From Campylobacter sp. (GTDB lineage: Bacteria; Campylobacterota; Campylobacteria; Campylobacterales; Campylobacteraceae), in NCBI RefSeq assembly GCF_019423325.1, contig NZ_JAHZBQ010000003.1, forward strand, positions 124,001 to 188,000: a DNA stretch of 64,000 bases. The letters are read 5' to 3'. The translations under genes were made by a program, and so were the position numbers. How positions within the stretch are numbered: position 1 is the stretch's first letter; every line of letters starts with the position of its first letter. The notes below the pieces were generated by a model. It did not search any database. It saw nothing but the letters and a program-made list of their open reading frames with translations, and was not told the origin of the DNA. This document shows positions 8,919-16,377 of the stretch, one piece after another.

Positions 8919-9725
8919 TTATAAAATTTCGCCCTCGCCGCGCCCAGAAAGCTGCGGCTTAGGCAGCGCCAGACTCTTTGCGGTTTTGCTAAAAAGTATC
9001 AGATCCTCGGTGCTTTGCACGCTCCACGGCAGCCGCGAGAGCGCGAATTTGAAAATTTCAAAGCAGGAAATGGCGTCGCTAAATGCGCGGTGGTGGACGT
9101 TTTGCACGCCTAAAAGCTCTTTTAACGAGCCGAGCCCGTATCTTTGCGCCTCGATCGTGCGGCGCGCGAGCTCTACGGTGCAGAGCCTGCGATTTAAAAG
9201 CATCCCAAAGCCGCATTTTTGCAGGCTCGCGTCGATGAAGCCATAGTCAAATTTGACGTTGTGCGCCACAAAAACGCTATCGCCTAAAAACAGCCTAAAC
9301 CGCTCCAGCACGCTAGCTAGCGGCGGCGCGCCCACAAGATCGTCCGCACAGATACCGGTAAGCTCGGTGATATTTTCGGGCACGGCGGGCGCGTAAACGA
9401 AGCTCTCGAAACGATCGAGCTCCTGCGTGCCGCGCGTTTTTATCGCGCCGATTTCAATGATCTGACCGTTTGAGAGCCCGCCGTTCGTCTCGATGTCCAC
9501 AAAGCAAAAAATTTCATCCGAAATGTCCGTCTCGCGGGTTTTGAGCGTGATTTTGCCGTTGTCGAGTTTTATTATCTCTATGCCCAGCGCTCGCCACATC
9601 GAAAGGTCTTTTGGCTCGAAAAGCTCGGTAATCTCGGCAATATCGCTTGCTTTTGAGATAAAATCGTAATAATTTATGCTCTTTTGAGCCAGTAAATTTA
9701 TGAGATTTTCGATCTGGCGCGTCAA
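8919..9725 (-). CDS. dnaQ: DnaQ-like 3'-5' exonuclease (Pol III epsilon type)
   Basis: A 268-residue protein with a DEDDh exonuclease domain from about residue 71: ExoI FVDIETNGG with Asp77 and Glu79, ExoII HNVKFDYGFID with Asp160, and ExoIII HHRAFSDA with the catalytic His and Asp. The first 70 residues form an extra N-terminal region seen in the Campylobacter proteins, as far as I recall. The usual role is proofreading for the replicative polymerase, but standalone DNase or RNase activity cannot be excluded. It lies just downstream of rpe on the same strand, 21 bases apart, and is probably co-transcribed. Confidence 0.8.
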   Translation of the reverse strand: MTRQIENLINLLAQKSINYYDFISKASDIAEITELFEPKDLSMWRALGIEIIKLDNGKITLKTRETDISDEIFCFVDIETNGGLSNGQIIEIGAIKTRGTQELDRFESFVYAPAVPENITELTGICADDLVGAPPLASVLERFRLFLGDSVFVAHNVKFDYGFIDASLQKCGFGMLLNRRLCTVELARRTIEAQRYGLGSLKELLGVQNVHHRAFSDAISCFEIFKFALSRLPWSVQSTEDLILFSKTAKSLALPKPQLSGRGEGEIL

Positions 9726-9746
9726 AATTTTACCCCTGTGCCGCGC

Positions 9747-10388
9747 CTAAATTTTAAGCGCACGGATCGCCTCCGCGTAGTCGTTTGAAGAAAATATGTA
9801 ATTGCCCGCTACCACGACGTCGGCGCCGGCTTCATCGATACCAGCAATATTCAGCCCGTTTACGCCGCCGTCGACCTCAATGAGGCATTTTGCGCCTTTG
9901 CGATCGATCAGCTCGCGCAGCTGCTTAATTTTCTCAAGCGCCGAGGGGATAAATTTCTGCCCGCCAAAGCCCGGATTGACGCTCATCAAAAGCACCATAT
10001 CGACTTCGCCCAAGATAAACTCCAGCACGCTAAGCGGAGTGTGCGGATTTAGCACGACTGCGGGCGAGACGCCGCTGCGGCGTATATGATCTATGAGGCG
10101 CAGAGGGTGCTGCTCCTCCTCGATGTGGAAGCTAAGAAATTTCGGCTTTAGCGGCAAAAAAAGATCGACGAAAAACGGCACGTTTTTAACCATCAGATGG
10201 ATGTCTAAAGGCTTGCTGCTCGCCTTTGCCGCGGCGCTCGCTACAAGCGGTCCGATCGTAAGATTGGGTACGAAATGTCCGTCCATCACGTCTACGTGAA
10301 TGAGATCGGCGCCCGCTTCGCAGACTGCGCGAATTTCCTCCGCGAGCCTGCCGAAATCCGCCGATAAAATGCTGGGTGCGACATACAT
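9747..10388 (-). CDS. rpe: ribulose-phosphate 3-epimerase
   Basis: A 213-residue TIM-barrel enzyme of normal length interconverting ribulose 5-phosphate and xylulose 5-phosphate in the pentose phosphate pathway. Visible signatures are APSILSADF at the N-terminus, HVDVMDGHFVPNLTIGP with metal-binding His and Asp, the HLMV segment with the next metal His, MSVNPGFGGQKFIP, and EVDGGVN with the catalytic Asp. It is the first gene of a minus-strand pair with the exonuclease gene and divergent from rpmB. Confidence 0.95.
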   Translation of the reverse strand: MYVAPSILSADFGRLAEEIRAVCEAGADLIHVDVMDGHFVPNLTIGPLVASAAAKASSKPLDIHLMVKNVPFFVDLFLPLKPKFLSFHIEEEQHPLRLIDHIRRSGVSPAVVLNPHTPLSVLEFILGEVDMVLLMSVNPGFGGQKFIPSALEKIKQLRELIDRKGAKCLIEVDGGVNGLNIAGIDEAGADVVVAGNYIFSSNDYAEAIRALKI

Positions 10389-10495
10389 TAAGATTCCTTT
10401 AAAATTTCAAGATGCGGAATTTTACTTAGTTTTGTCATAAATTTCGCTAAATTTGAACCGCGGCGGATTTTAAGCATAATTTGAAATTTTTTCGC

Positions 10496-10501
10496 TATAA
10501 T
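10496..10501 (+). promoter_or_regulatory. predicted -10 box (TATAAT) for rpmB
   Basis: A perfect TATAAT in TTCGCTATAATCGCC lies 31 bases before the rpmB start, with AT-rich sequence upstream as usual for Campylobacter sigma-70 promoters. Confidence 0.6.
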
Positions 10502-10532
10502 CGCCATTTATTTTAATCATCAAGGATTTATT

Positions 10533-10724
10533 ATGGCAAGAAGATGCGCAATCACCGGCAAAGGTGCGATGGTAGGAAACAACGTCAGCCACGCAAATAA
10601 CAGGACCAAAAAGAAATTCCAGGTCAATCTACGCACCATCCGCGTTCAGCTACAAGACGGCTCAACCAGACGAATCAAAGTCGCCGCCTCAACTCTACGA
10701 ACTATGAAAAAGCAATCAAAATAA
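10533..10724 (+). CDS. rpmB: 50S ribosomal protein L28
   Basis: A 63-residue basic protein with the L28 signature: MARRCAITGKGAMVGNNVSH then NNRTKKKFQVNLR. Full family length. AAGGA lies upstream of the ATG. It is followed after 18 bases by the potassium channel gene on the same strand, an arrangement I recall from other Campylobacter. Confidence 0.97.
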   Translation: MARRCAITGKGAMVGNNVSHANNRTKKKFQVNLRTIRVQLQDGSTRRIKVAASTLRTMKKQSK

Positions 10725-10742
10725 CCTCTTAAAGAGGAATTT

Positions 10743-11873
10743 ATGTCTGTTTTGGACAAGATCAAGCGATTCCTCGACTGGTCCGGCTCGACTAAGCCGG
10801 ACATCAACCTCTATACAGAAATTTACGACCAGCTACGCCCTTTTCGCTTACCGCTGATAACCATCGTGCTGATGATGCTAATCGGCACATTAGGCTATGT
10901 CTTTATAGCGGGCTTTTCGCTCGTAGACGCCTTTTATCAGGCGGGTATGACCTTCACGACGGTAGGCTTTACCGAAGTAGCGCCGATATCGCCCGCGGGT
11001 AGAATTTTTACCGTCTTATTCATCCTTATGGGCTTTGGAACCTTTTCGTTTTGCCTGGGCGTCGTCGTCGAGGTCATAAAAAACGGCAAACTTCAAAATT
11101 TACTTAGGGAGCAACGAATGATCAATAACATCGCAAGGCTCAAAAACCACTACATTATCTGTTACAACAACATCTACTGCGCCGAGCTTGCCAAGCAGTT
11201 TCGCGAAAATCATCTACCTTTTGTCGTGATCGACCCCGATCCCGCTCTAGCCAAAATCGCCGAAGAAAACCGCTATCCATATTTCATCGTAGGCGAGCCG
11301 CATGTAGAAACTACAATGCTAAAAGCGCATCTGTCATCTGCAAAATCCGTCATTACACTAAGTCCAAATTTAGCTGATAATATCGCAATAATCTCGCTGG
11401 TACGCCTCTACGAAAAGGAGCTTGGTCGCATCACCCCATACTTCATAATGGCAAATAGCGATGATGACAGCGACACCGAGAGGCTAAAAAAACTCGGCGC
11501 AAATTCTATCGTCTCACCATCCAAACTCGCCGCACAAAGGCTCTCTGCGATCAGCGTGCGCCCTGATATGGAAAACATTTTGGAGCGATTTTTGTATAAA
11601 AAAGACTCGCTTATCGATATCGAGGAGATTACGGTGCCCGATTTTTCGTGGATCCGCTTCAAGCGCCTAAAAGAAACTCGCTTGCGTGATTTTACAAACG
11701 CCGACGTCGTGGGAATCAAAGAGCCCAACAGCCGCTTCATTCCGATGCCGGATGGCGACTACCTCATCGGTACTGGGGTGAAATTTTTAGTCATCGGCAC
11801 GGCAGAGGGTATCCGCAACACCAAAAAACTCATCCGTAGCAAATACAAGCCGCAGGAGATGAGATATGTTTAA
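10743..11873 (+). CDS. potassium channel with RCK (TrkA-N) domain
   Basis: A 376-residue two-helix potassium channel subunit. TM1 is at about 36-58, the pore loop carries TTVGFTEV (a selectivity-filter variant of TVGYG) near residues 78-85, and TM2 is at about 92-113. A cytoplasmic RCK domain follows: a NAD-binding-like Rossmann fold starting YIICYNNIYCAELAKQF near residue 138, and a TrkA-C-like end (ITVPDFSWIRF onwards). The family mediates ligand-gated K+ flux at the inner membrane. Its last 8 bases overlap argJ, suggesting translational coupling. Confidence 0.87.
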   Translation: MSVLDKIKRFLDWSGSTKPDINLYTEIYDQLRPFRLPLITIVLMMLIGTLGYVFIAGFSLVDAFYQAGMTFTTVGFTEVAPISPAGRIFTVLFILMGFGTFSFCLGVVVEVIKNGKLQNLLREQRMINNIARLKNHYIICYNNIYCAELAKQFRENHLPFVVIDPDPALAKIAEENRYPYFIVGEPHVETTMLKAHLSSAKSVITLSPNLADNIAIISLVRLYEKELGRITPYFIMANSDDDSDTERLKKLGANSIVSPSKLAAQRLSAISVRPDMENILERFLYKKDSLIDIEEITVPDFSWIRFKRLKETRLRDFTNADVVGIKEPNSRFIPMPDGDYLIGTGVKFLVIGTAEGIRNTKKLIRSKYKPQEMRYV

Positions 11874-13059
11874 AATTACTAAGCTCGAGGGCGGCTTGCA
11901 GAATGTCGAGGGCTTTTATTTTGACGGCGTGAATTCGGGCTTTAAAAAACAGGGCAACGATCTAGGATTTATCCGCGCAGACGAGCCCTTTGCCGTAAGC
12001 GCGATCTTTACGAGCAATAAATTTCAAGCCGCGCCGATTAGGCATTTCAAAAGGGCGCAAGAGCGCGCTGGCGGAGAGCTTAAAACAAATTTTATCCTCG
12101 TAAATTCTAAAAACGCAAACTCTATGACCGGGGAGCAAGGCATCGCCGATATCGATGAAATTTTTAGCGAGCTTGGCAAAAAAATCCCTCTGATAAACCC
12201 CGTCATGAGCTCCACCGGCGTCATCGGATACCGCCTCAAAAAGGAAAAAATTATCGCCGCCGCGCAAAATTTTAACCTCTCGGCACGAAACTCGAACGCC
12301 CTAGCCACCGCCATTATGACTACCGACACGATAAAAAAAGAGCTTGCATATGAAATTTCTTTAGAAAACGGCGAGAAATTTCACATCGCAGCCGTTTGCA
12401 AGGGCGCAGGCATGATCAATCCTGCGCTTGCGACCATGCTCTGCTTCGTCCTGACCGACGCAAAAATCCCGCGCGCAGATATGGACGAGCTGCTAAAAAA
12501 AGCAGCGGAGCAGAGCTTCAACACAGTAAGCGTCGACGGCGACACCTCCACCAACGATACGATTATGCTATGCAGCAGCGCCAAATGCGCTTACGAAAAG
12601 GAGGCTTTCGCCTCCGCGCTAAACGCCCTTACGCACGAGCTTGCACTGATGCTTGTAAAAGACGGCGAAGGCGCAACCAAGCTGGTGCGATTTAAAGTAA
12701 GCGGCGCCGCAAATGCCGAAGACGCTCGCACGGCGGCGAAGGCGCTAAGCAATTCGCCGCTTGTTAAAACGGCGATCTTCGGCGAAGACCCGAATTGGGG
12801 TCGCATAGCCTCCACCATAGGCGCCTGCGGTATCGAATGCGACGAAGAAAAGCTGCGTATTAAATACGATGACGTGCTACTTTATGACGCGCAAAATCGC
12901 GAGCTGGACGCCGCGCGCGAGGCTGCGGCTCACGCCGTGATGCAACAAAAAAGCTTTACGATCTGGTGCGATTTAGGACTCGGAGATGGCGAGTTTAGTG
13001 CATACGGCTGCGATCTTAGCTACGACTACGTAAAAATCAACGCCGATTATAGATCATAA
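11866..13059 (+). CDS. argJ: bifunctional ornithine/glutamate N-acetyltransferase ArgJ
   Basis: A 397-residue enzyme of the arginine pathway that transfers acetyl from N-acetylornithine to glutamate, and in bifunctional forms also uses acetyl-CoA. The autoproteolysis site is visible in KGAGMINPALATML: cleavage is expected between Ala189 and Thr190, with Thr190 the nucleophile. NSKNANSMTG and EDPNWGRI are further conserved segments. Length is normal. Start ATG at 11866 overlaps the channel gene by 8 bases. Whether it is mono- or bifunctional cannot be told from sequence. Confidence 0.93.
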   Translation: MFKITKLEGGLQNVEGFYFDGVNSGFKKQGNDLGFIRADEPFAVSAIFTSNKFQAAPIRHFKRAQERAGGELKTNFILVNSKNANSMTGEQGIADIDEIFSELGKKIPLINPVMSSTGVIGYRLKKEKIIAAAQNFNLSARNSNALATAIMTTDTIKKELAYEISLENGEKFHIAAVCKGAGMINPALATMLCFVLTDAKIPRADMDELLKKAAEQSFNTVSVDGDTSTNDTIMLCSSAKCAYEKEAFASALNALTHELALMLVKDGEGATKLVRFKVSGAANAEDARTAAKALSNSPLVKTAIFGEDPNWGRIASTIGACGIECDEEKLRIKYDDVLLYDAQNRELDAAREAAAHAVMQQKSFTIWCDLGLGDGEFSAYGCDLSYDYVKINADYRS

Positions 13060-13272
13060 AGATTCACAGCTTACTCTTTCATAATAAAAATCTCGTCTCG
13101 AAAATAGCGAATAGCGGCAGGGCTTTAAAGCTCTGTCCTAAAATTTTATCATTTAAATTTGCCTGTTTTAAATTTTTAAATACTAAAATTTTACCTTTTA
13201 AAATTTGGAATCTCATGCGTGAAATTCAGTCTAAATTTGATAGCTGAAATTAGGTTTTAAGCGCTTTATTGA

Positions 13273-13278
13273 TATACT
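13273..13278 (+). promoter_or_regulatory. predicted -10 box (TATACT)
   Basis: TATACT in TTGATATACTTAAAT, 28 bases before the start of the DUF465 gene, is a good match to the Campylobacter -10 consensus. Confidence 0.5.
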
Positions 13279-13305
13279 TAAATAAATTTTTCAAAGGAGT
13301 AAAGC

Positions 13306-13536
13306 ATGTTTCATGAATACAGATATTTAATCACTGAGTTAAAAGGCAAAAACGCGCGATTTGATTCGCTTTTCGAGAAGCACGACGAGCTGGATCACAA
13401 GATCGCCGACGCACAAGCCGGCAGAGTGCATATGAGCGATCTGGAGATCGATGCGATGAAGAAAGAAAAGCTTCGCATAAAAGATGAGCTAGGCACCCTG
13501 CTAGCGCAATATAAAGCCGAAAAGGCAGATAAATAA
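13306..13536 (+). CDS. YdcH/DUF465 family small coiled-coil protein
   Basis: A 76-residue, charged, alpha-helical protein matching DUF465 (YdcH-like): MFHEYRYLITELKGKNARFD followed by HDELDHKI and KKEKLRIKDEL. The family has no established function; members form helical hairpins. A strong AAAGGAG site and a -10 box precede it, so it is a well-expressed single-gene unit. Confidence 0.85.
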   Translation: MFHEYRYLITELKGKNARFDSLFEKHDELDHKIADAQAGRVHMSDLEIDAMKKEKLRIKDELGTLLAQYKAEKADK

Positions 13537-14403
13537 AGTTGCTTGCGGCGAAATTAAGATGCAGCAGAGTGCTAGCAAGGCTTATTTCGCCGCCAAGCTT
13601 TAATCCGCGTTTAGAATTTTTTAATCGTAATAAGTTTAGCCGCTTAAATTTGCCGCGCGCGATAGAGATATTAAAACAGCACGCCAAAACAAGTTAAAAT
13701 TTATACCGCACGCTTCACCATATTGACACCACTAAATAATTTTTACGTATCGGCTACATAACTGCATATACCAACAATGTCGTATTAGCGCAATCAGATA
13801 TAATTCGTTACGGCTCTCTATCGCCCCTTCCGCTTCCAAAAATATCTCTTGCTGAATGCGTTTTGCACTATAGAGCAAATTAAAATTTACGCTGTATCGC
13901 CCTGCAGCCTAGCTTTTAAATTTTACTTTGCAGCGAGCATTTTCTAGTAAATTTCAAATCTTGCGTTTTGCTTGTTGCAGGCGCAATACCTATTTTTAAA
14001 ATTCCGCATTTCGCAAAAATCTAAAGTGGCGCTAGAATTTTAAATTCCCGTTCGCGCTAACCGCGAAATTTCAAATTCGCAGACTCCAACTAAGCACTAG
14101 TTTATGTTAGAACTTTCTTTAGTCGCTCCACGGAATTTAGCCAAGCTTGCTTATTTTAACCCGCTTCGTTGAGCTTTAAAAATTTAGATTATTTCTTTGA
14201 TCCTATCGGATAATGCCTGCCGCCACGGAATTGCTCAAGCCACCCTATTTGCTATATACACAATTAAAAGCGGCGCTAACGCGGAATTAAATAGTATAAG
14301 TTTGCGATCTGCAAAAGGTATGAAATTTAATCATAGAATTTTAAGCGCTAAGGATTTGCGATAGAATTTCGCCGCGCAAATCAAATCCCAAAGCTAGCCT
14401 AGC
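13537..14403. other. intergenic region, no features seen
   Basis: About 870 bases with no credible frame, RNA gene or strong hairpin. It is AT-richer than the gene-bearing flanks and carries the usual AAATTT words. Confidence 0.5.
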
Positions 14404-14844
14404 CTACTCGAAAACCTTTGCTTCTAAGCCATGTAGCCTTTGCAAGCCGATATCGATATATTCGTTAAGCTTCTCATTATTTTCCAGCAATTTGTCGTAA
14501 TAACTCTTGGCTCTTTCTCTCGCGGTCGCATCAGGCTCGATATACTTTAGCCCACTTTTGAAAAGTCCTTTGGATTCCACAAAATAGATCGAGTGGATCT
14601 TCTCGCAGTGCGATAGCCCTGCTTCAGTGTAGTTTAAAATCGATTCGTACGCGATGTTGCCTAACAGCTCCTGCAGCCTATTTGCGGGATTTTTGAAAAA
14701 CTCGGCAAACTCCTTATACGGCGTAAAAACCTGATCCAGGTTTTTCATCGCATCGCCGTAGATACCCTTTTTCAGGCGAAACATCGTCATTTCTTGAGAA
14801 CTTACAAACTTCTCTATTGCTTTTATCGTATCGTTTTTATTCAC
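14404..14844 (-). CDS. hypothetical helical protein
   Basis: A 146-residue, soluble, mostly helical protein that I do not recognise. It lacks signal peptide or membrane segments and contains GLSHCEKIHSIYFVES in the middle and a Leu/Glu/Lys-rich C-terminal helix. The start is a GTG preceded by AAGGGA. It lies downstream of the Zur-like gene on the same strand, about 130 bases away, so co-transcription is possible but unproved. Confidence 0.6.
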   Translation of the reverse strand: MNKNDTIKAIEKFVSSQEMTMFRLKKGIYGDAMKNLDQVFTPYKEFAEFFKNPANRLQELLGNIAYESILNYTEAGLSHCEKIHSIYFVESKGLFKSGLKYIEPDATARERAKSYYDKLLENNEKLNEYIDIGLQRLHGLEAKVFE

Positions 14845-14979
14845 TGAATTTTTCCCTTTTAAAATATGAAACGCTCGGATTATATCGTTTGTTTTATAAA
14901 AATCCGTTAAAAATCGGTTAAATTTTGCCCTAGCGTTTTAGCCAAATTTCTTTGAGCGCTTTTGATTAAATTTCCTGCC

Positions 14980-15333
14980 TCAGCCGCCGCACTTCTCGCA
15001 CAATCCTCGCACGAGCACACTTTTGACATTTTTTTGTGGCAAAGTAGGCATCGAAATCTCCTCCATTTTATGGCAGCTTTCACAGATAAAATACGCTTTG
15101 GCGCCGTCGGTGAGCTCATAAAAGCTTTTATGATTATTCTCGCTGGTAATTATCAAATTTTTTTCTTCCAAAAGCGCTATATTGCGATATATCGTGGTTT
15201 TATTAGCACCTGTTAGTTCTACTAGTTCATCATAGCTTACCGGGCATTTTTTCTCGCTTAGGATCTGCACGATCTGCACTCTAAGTGCTGTAGGAGCAAT
15301 ATCGTGACTCGCTAAAAAATCTTTGTGATCCAT
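14980..15333 (-). CDS. Fur-family regulator, probable Zur
   Basis: A 117-residue Fur-type repressor. The winged-helix half includes APTALRVQIVQIL and TGANKTTIYRNIALLEEKNL (recognition helix around residues 42-58). Two CxxC pairs, Cys84/Cys87 in FICESCHKM and Cys112/Cys115 in GLCEKCGG, form the structural zinc site; the protein ends right after the second pair, so the C-terminal part is compact. It is transcribed divergently from a ZnuA-type gene with a palindrome between them, so zinc-responsive repression (Zur) is the best inference. Confidence 0.8.
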   Translation of the reverse strand: MDHKDFLASHDIAPTALRVQIVQILSEKKCPVSYDELVELTGANKTTIYRNIALLEEKNLIITSENNHKSFYELTDGAKAYFICESCHKMEEISMPTLPQKNVKSVLVRGLCEKCGG

Positions 15334-15387
15334 TTTACGCCTTTTTTAAAATTTAAGCGATGATAGCGAAATTTAGATAAATTTATA

Positions 15388-15407
15388 TTAAGTTGCAACT
15401 AAGTTGC
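15388..15407. promoter_or_regulatory. candidate Zur operator between zur-like gene and znuA
   Basis: The perfect 10-base palindrome AGTTGCAACT (15391-15400) sits in TTAAGTTGCAACTAAGTTGC, which also holds a second AAGTTGC half. It is just upstream of the predicted znuA -10 and within the divergent promoter region, where a Fur-family operator is expected. Confidence 0.45.
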
Positions 15408-15413
15408 TTTTGA

Positions 15414-15419
15414 TATACT
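15414..15419 (+). promoter_or_regulatory. predicted -10 box (TATACT) for znuA
   Basis: TATACT in TTTTGATATACTTCC, 28 bases before the znuA ATG and directly after the palindrome, so repressor binding would block it. Confidence 0.5.
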
Positions 15420-15447
15420 TCCGCAATTTTTTTTGGAAAGGAATTTT

Positions 15448-16374
15448 ATGAAAAAGCTTATTTTCACGCTTTTAGCAGCTAGTTGCGTAGTATTCGCCAA
15501 ACCTACGGTCACTACGACCATACTTCCTACGAAGTATTTTGTTGAACAGATTGCAGGCGATACCCTGCAGGTAAATACGATGGTCGGCAAAGGCGCCGAT
15601 CCGCACACATACGAGCCTAAGCCTTCGGAGATGAAAATGCTAGAAAATAGTGATCTGTATTTTGCAGTCGGTATAGAATTTGATGAAGTCTGGCTACCAA
15701 AGCTTGCTGCATCGTATCCGAAGATGAAGATAATCCGCACCGAAGATGGCATTACCAAAATGGCTATGGCAGAGCATCACCATCACGACGAACATGATCA
15801 TAGCTCACATCACGATGATCACGATCATGACGCGCATCATGAGCATGGTGACAAAGACCACGAGGCGCACGAGCACCATCACCATCACGGCGGTTTAGAC
15901 CCACATATCTGGCTCGATCCGCAGCTTGTAAAAATTCAAGCTAAAAATATTAAAGACGCGTTAACCAAACAGTATCCTAAGGATGCTAAAATTTATGAAA
16001 TAAATTTCGATAAATTTGCTAAAAAGCTTGACGAGCTAGACGCTTACGCAAAGCAGAAATTAGCGGGCGTCAAGGGAAAGAAATTTATGGTTTATCATCC
16101 GTCTTGGGGCTATTTCGCGCATCGATACGATTTAGAGCAGATCGCAGTCGAAGTGGAGGGCAAAGAGCCTAAGCCTGCGGATTTAGCCGAGCTAATCGAG
16201 GAAGCCAAAGAGGAAAAGATCAAGGTGATTTTCGTCGCACCGCAGTTTTCCAAAAAGGCAGCGCAAACCATCGCCGCACAAACGGGCGCAAAGGTGATGG
16301 AGATCGATCAGCTGCCGCTAGATTGGTACGAGACAATGAAAAAGACGATCGACGTTTTCGGAGAAAATTTGTAG
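15448..16374 (+). CDS. znuA: ZnuA-like zinc-binding periplasmic protein
   Basis: A 308-residue cluster A-I metal-binding protein. It has a signal peptide (residues 1-17, ending VVFA), the first metal His53 in GADPHTYEP, then a long His/Asp/Glu-rich loop (about 109-150) typical of zinc-specific ZnuA, GGLDPHIWLDP, and VYHPSWGYF. It captures periplasmic Zn2+. The ATG at 15448 is chosen for its GGAAAGGA site and signal peptide; an upstream start would add five residues. No ZnuB/ZnuC genes follow; instead a DUF1007-NicO permease is 3 bases downstream. Confidence 0.9.
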   Translation: MKKLIFTLLAASCVVFAKPTVTTTILPTKYFVEQIAGDTLQVNTMVGKGADPHTYEPKPSEMKMLENSDLYFAVGIEFDEVWLPKLAASYPKMKIIRTEDGITKMAMAEHHHHDEHDHSSHHDDHDHDAHHEHGDKDHEAHEHHHHHGGLDPHIWLDPQLVKIQAKNIKDALTKQYPKDAKIYEINFDKFAKKLDELDAYAKQKLAGVKGKKFMVYHPSWGYFAHRYDLEQIAVEVEGKEPKPADLAELIEEAKEEKIKVIFVAPQFSKKAAQTIAAQTGAKVMEIDQLPLDWYETMKKTIDVFGENL

Positions 16375-16377
16375 TTG

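Noticed and set aside
15426..15433. T8 tract before znuA
   Set aside because: Lies in the leader of an AT-rich region; no sign it changes a frame.
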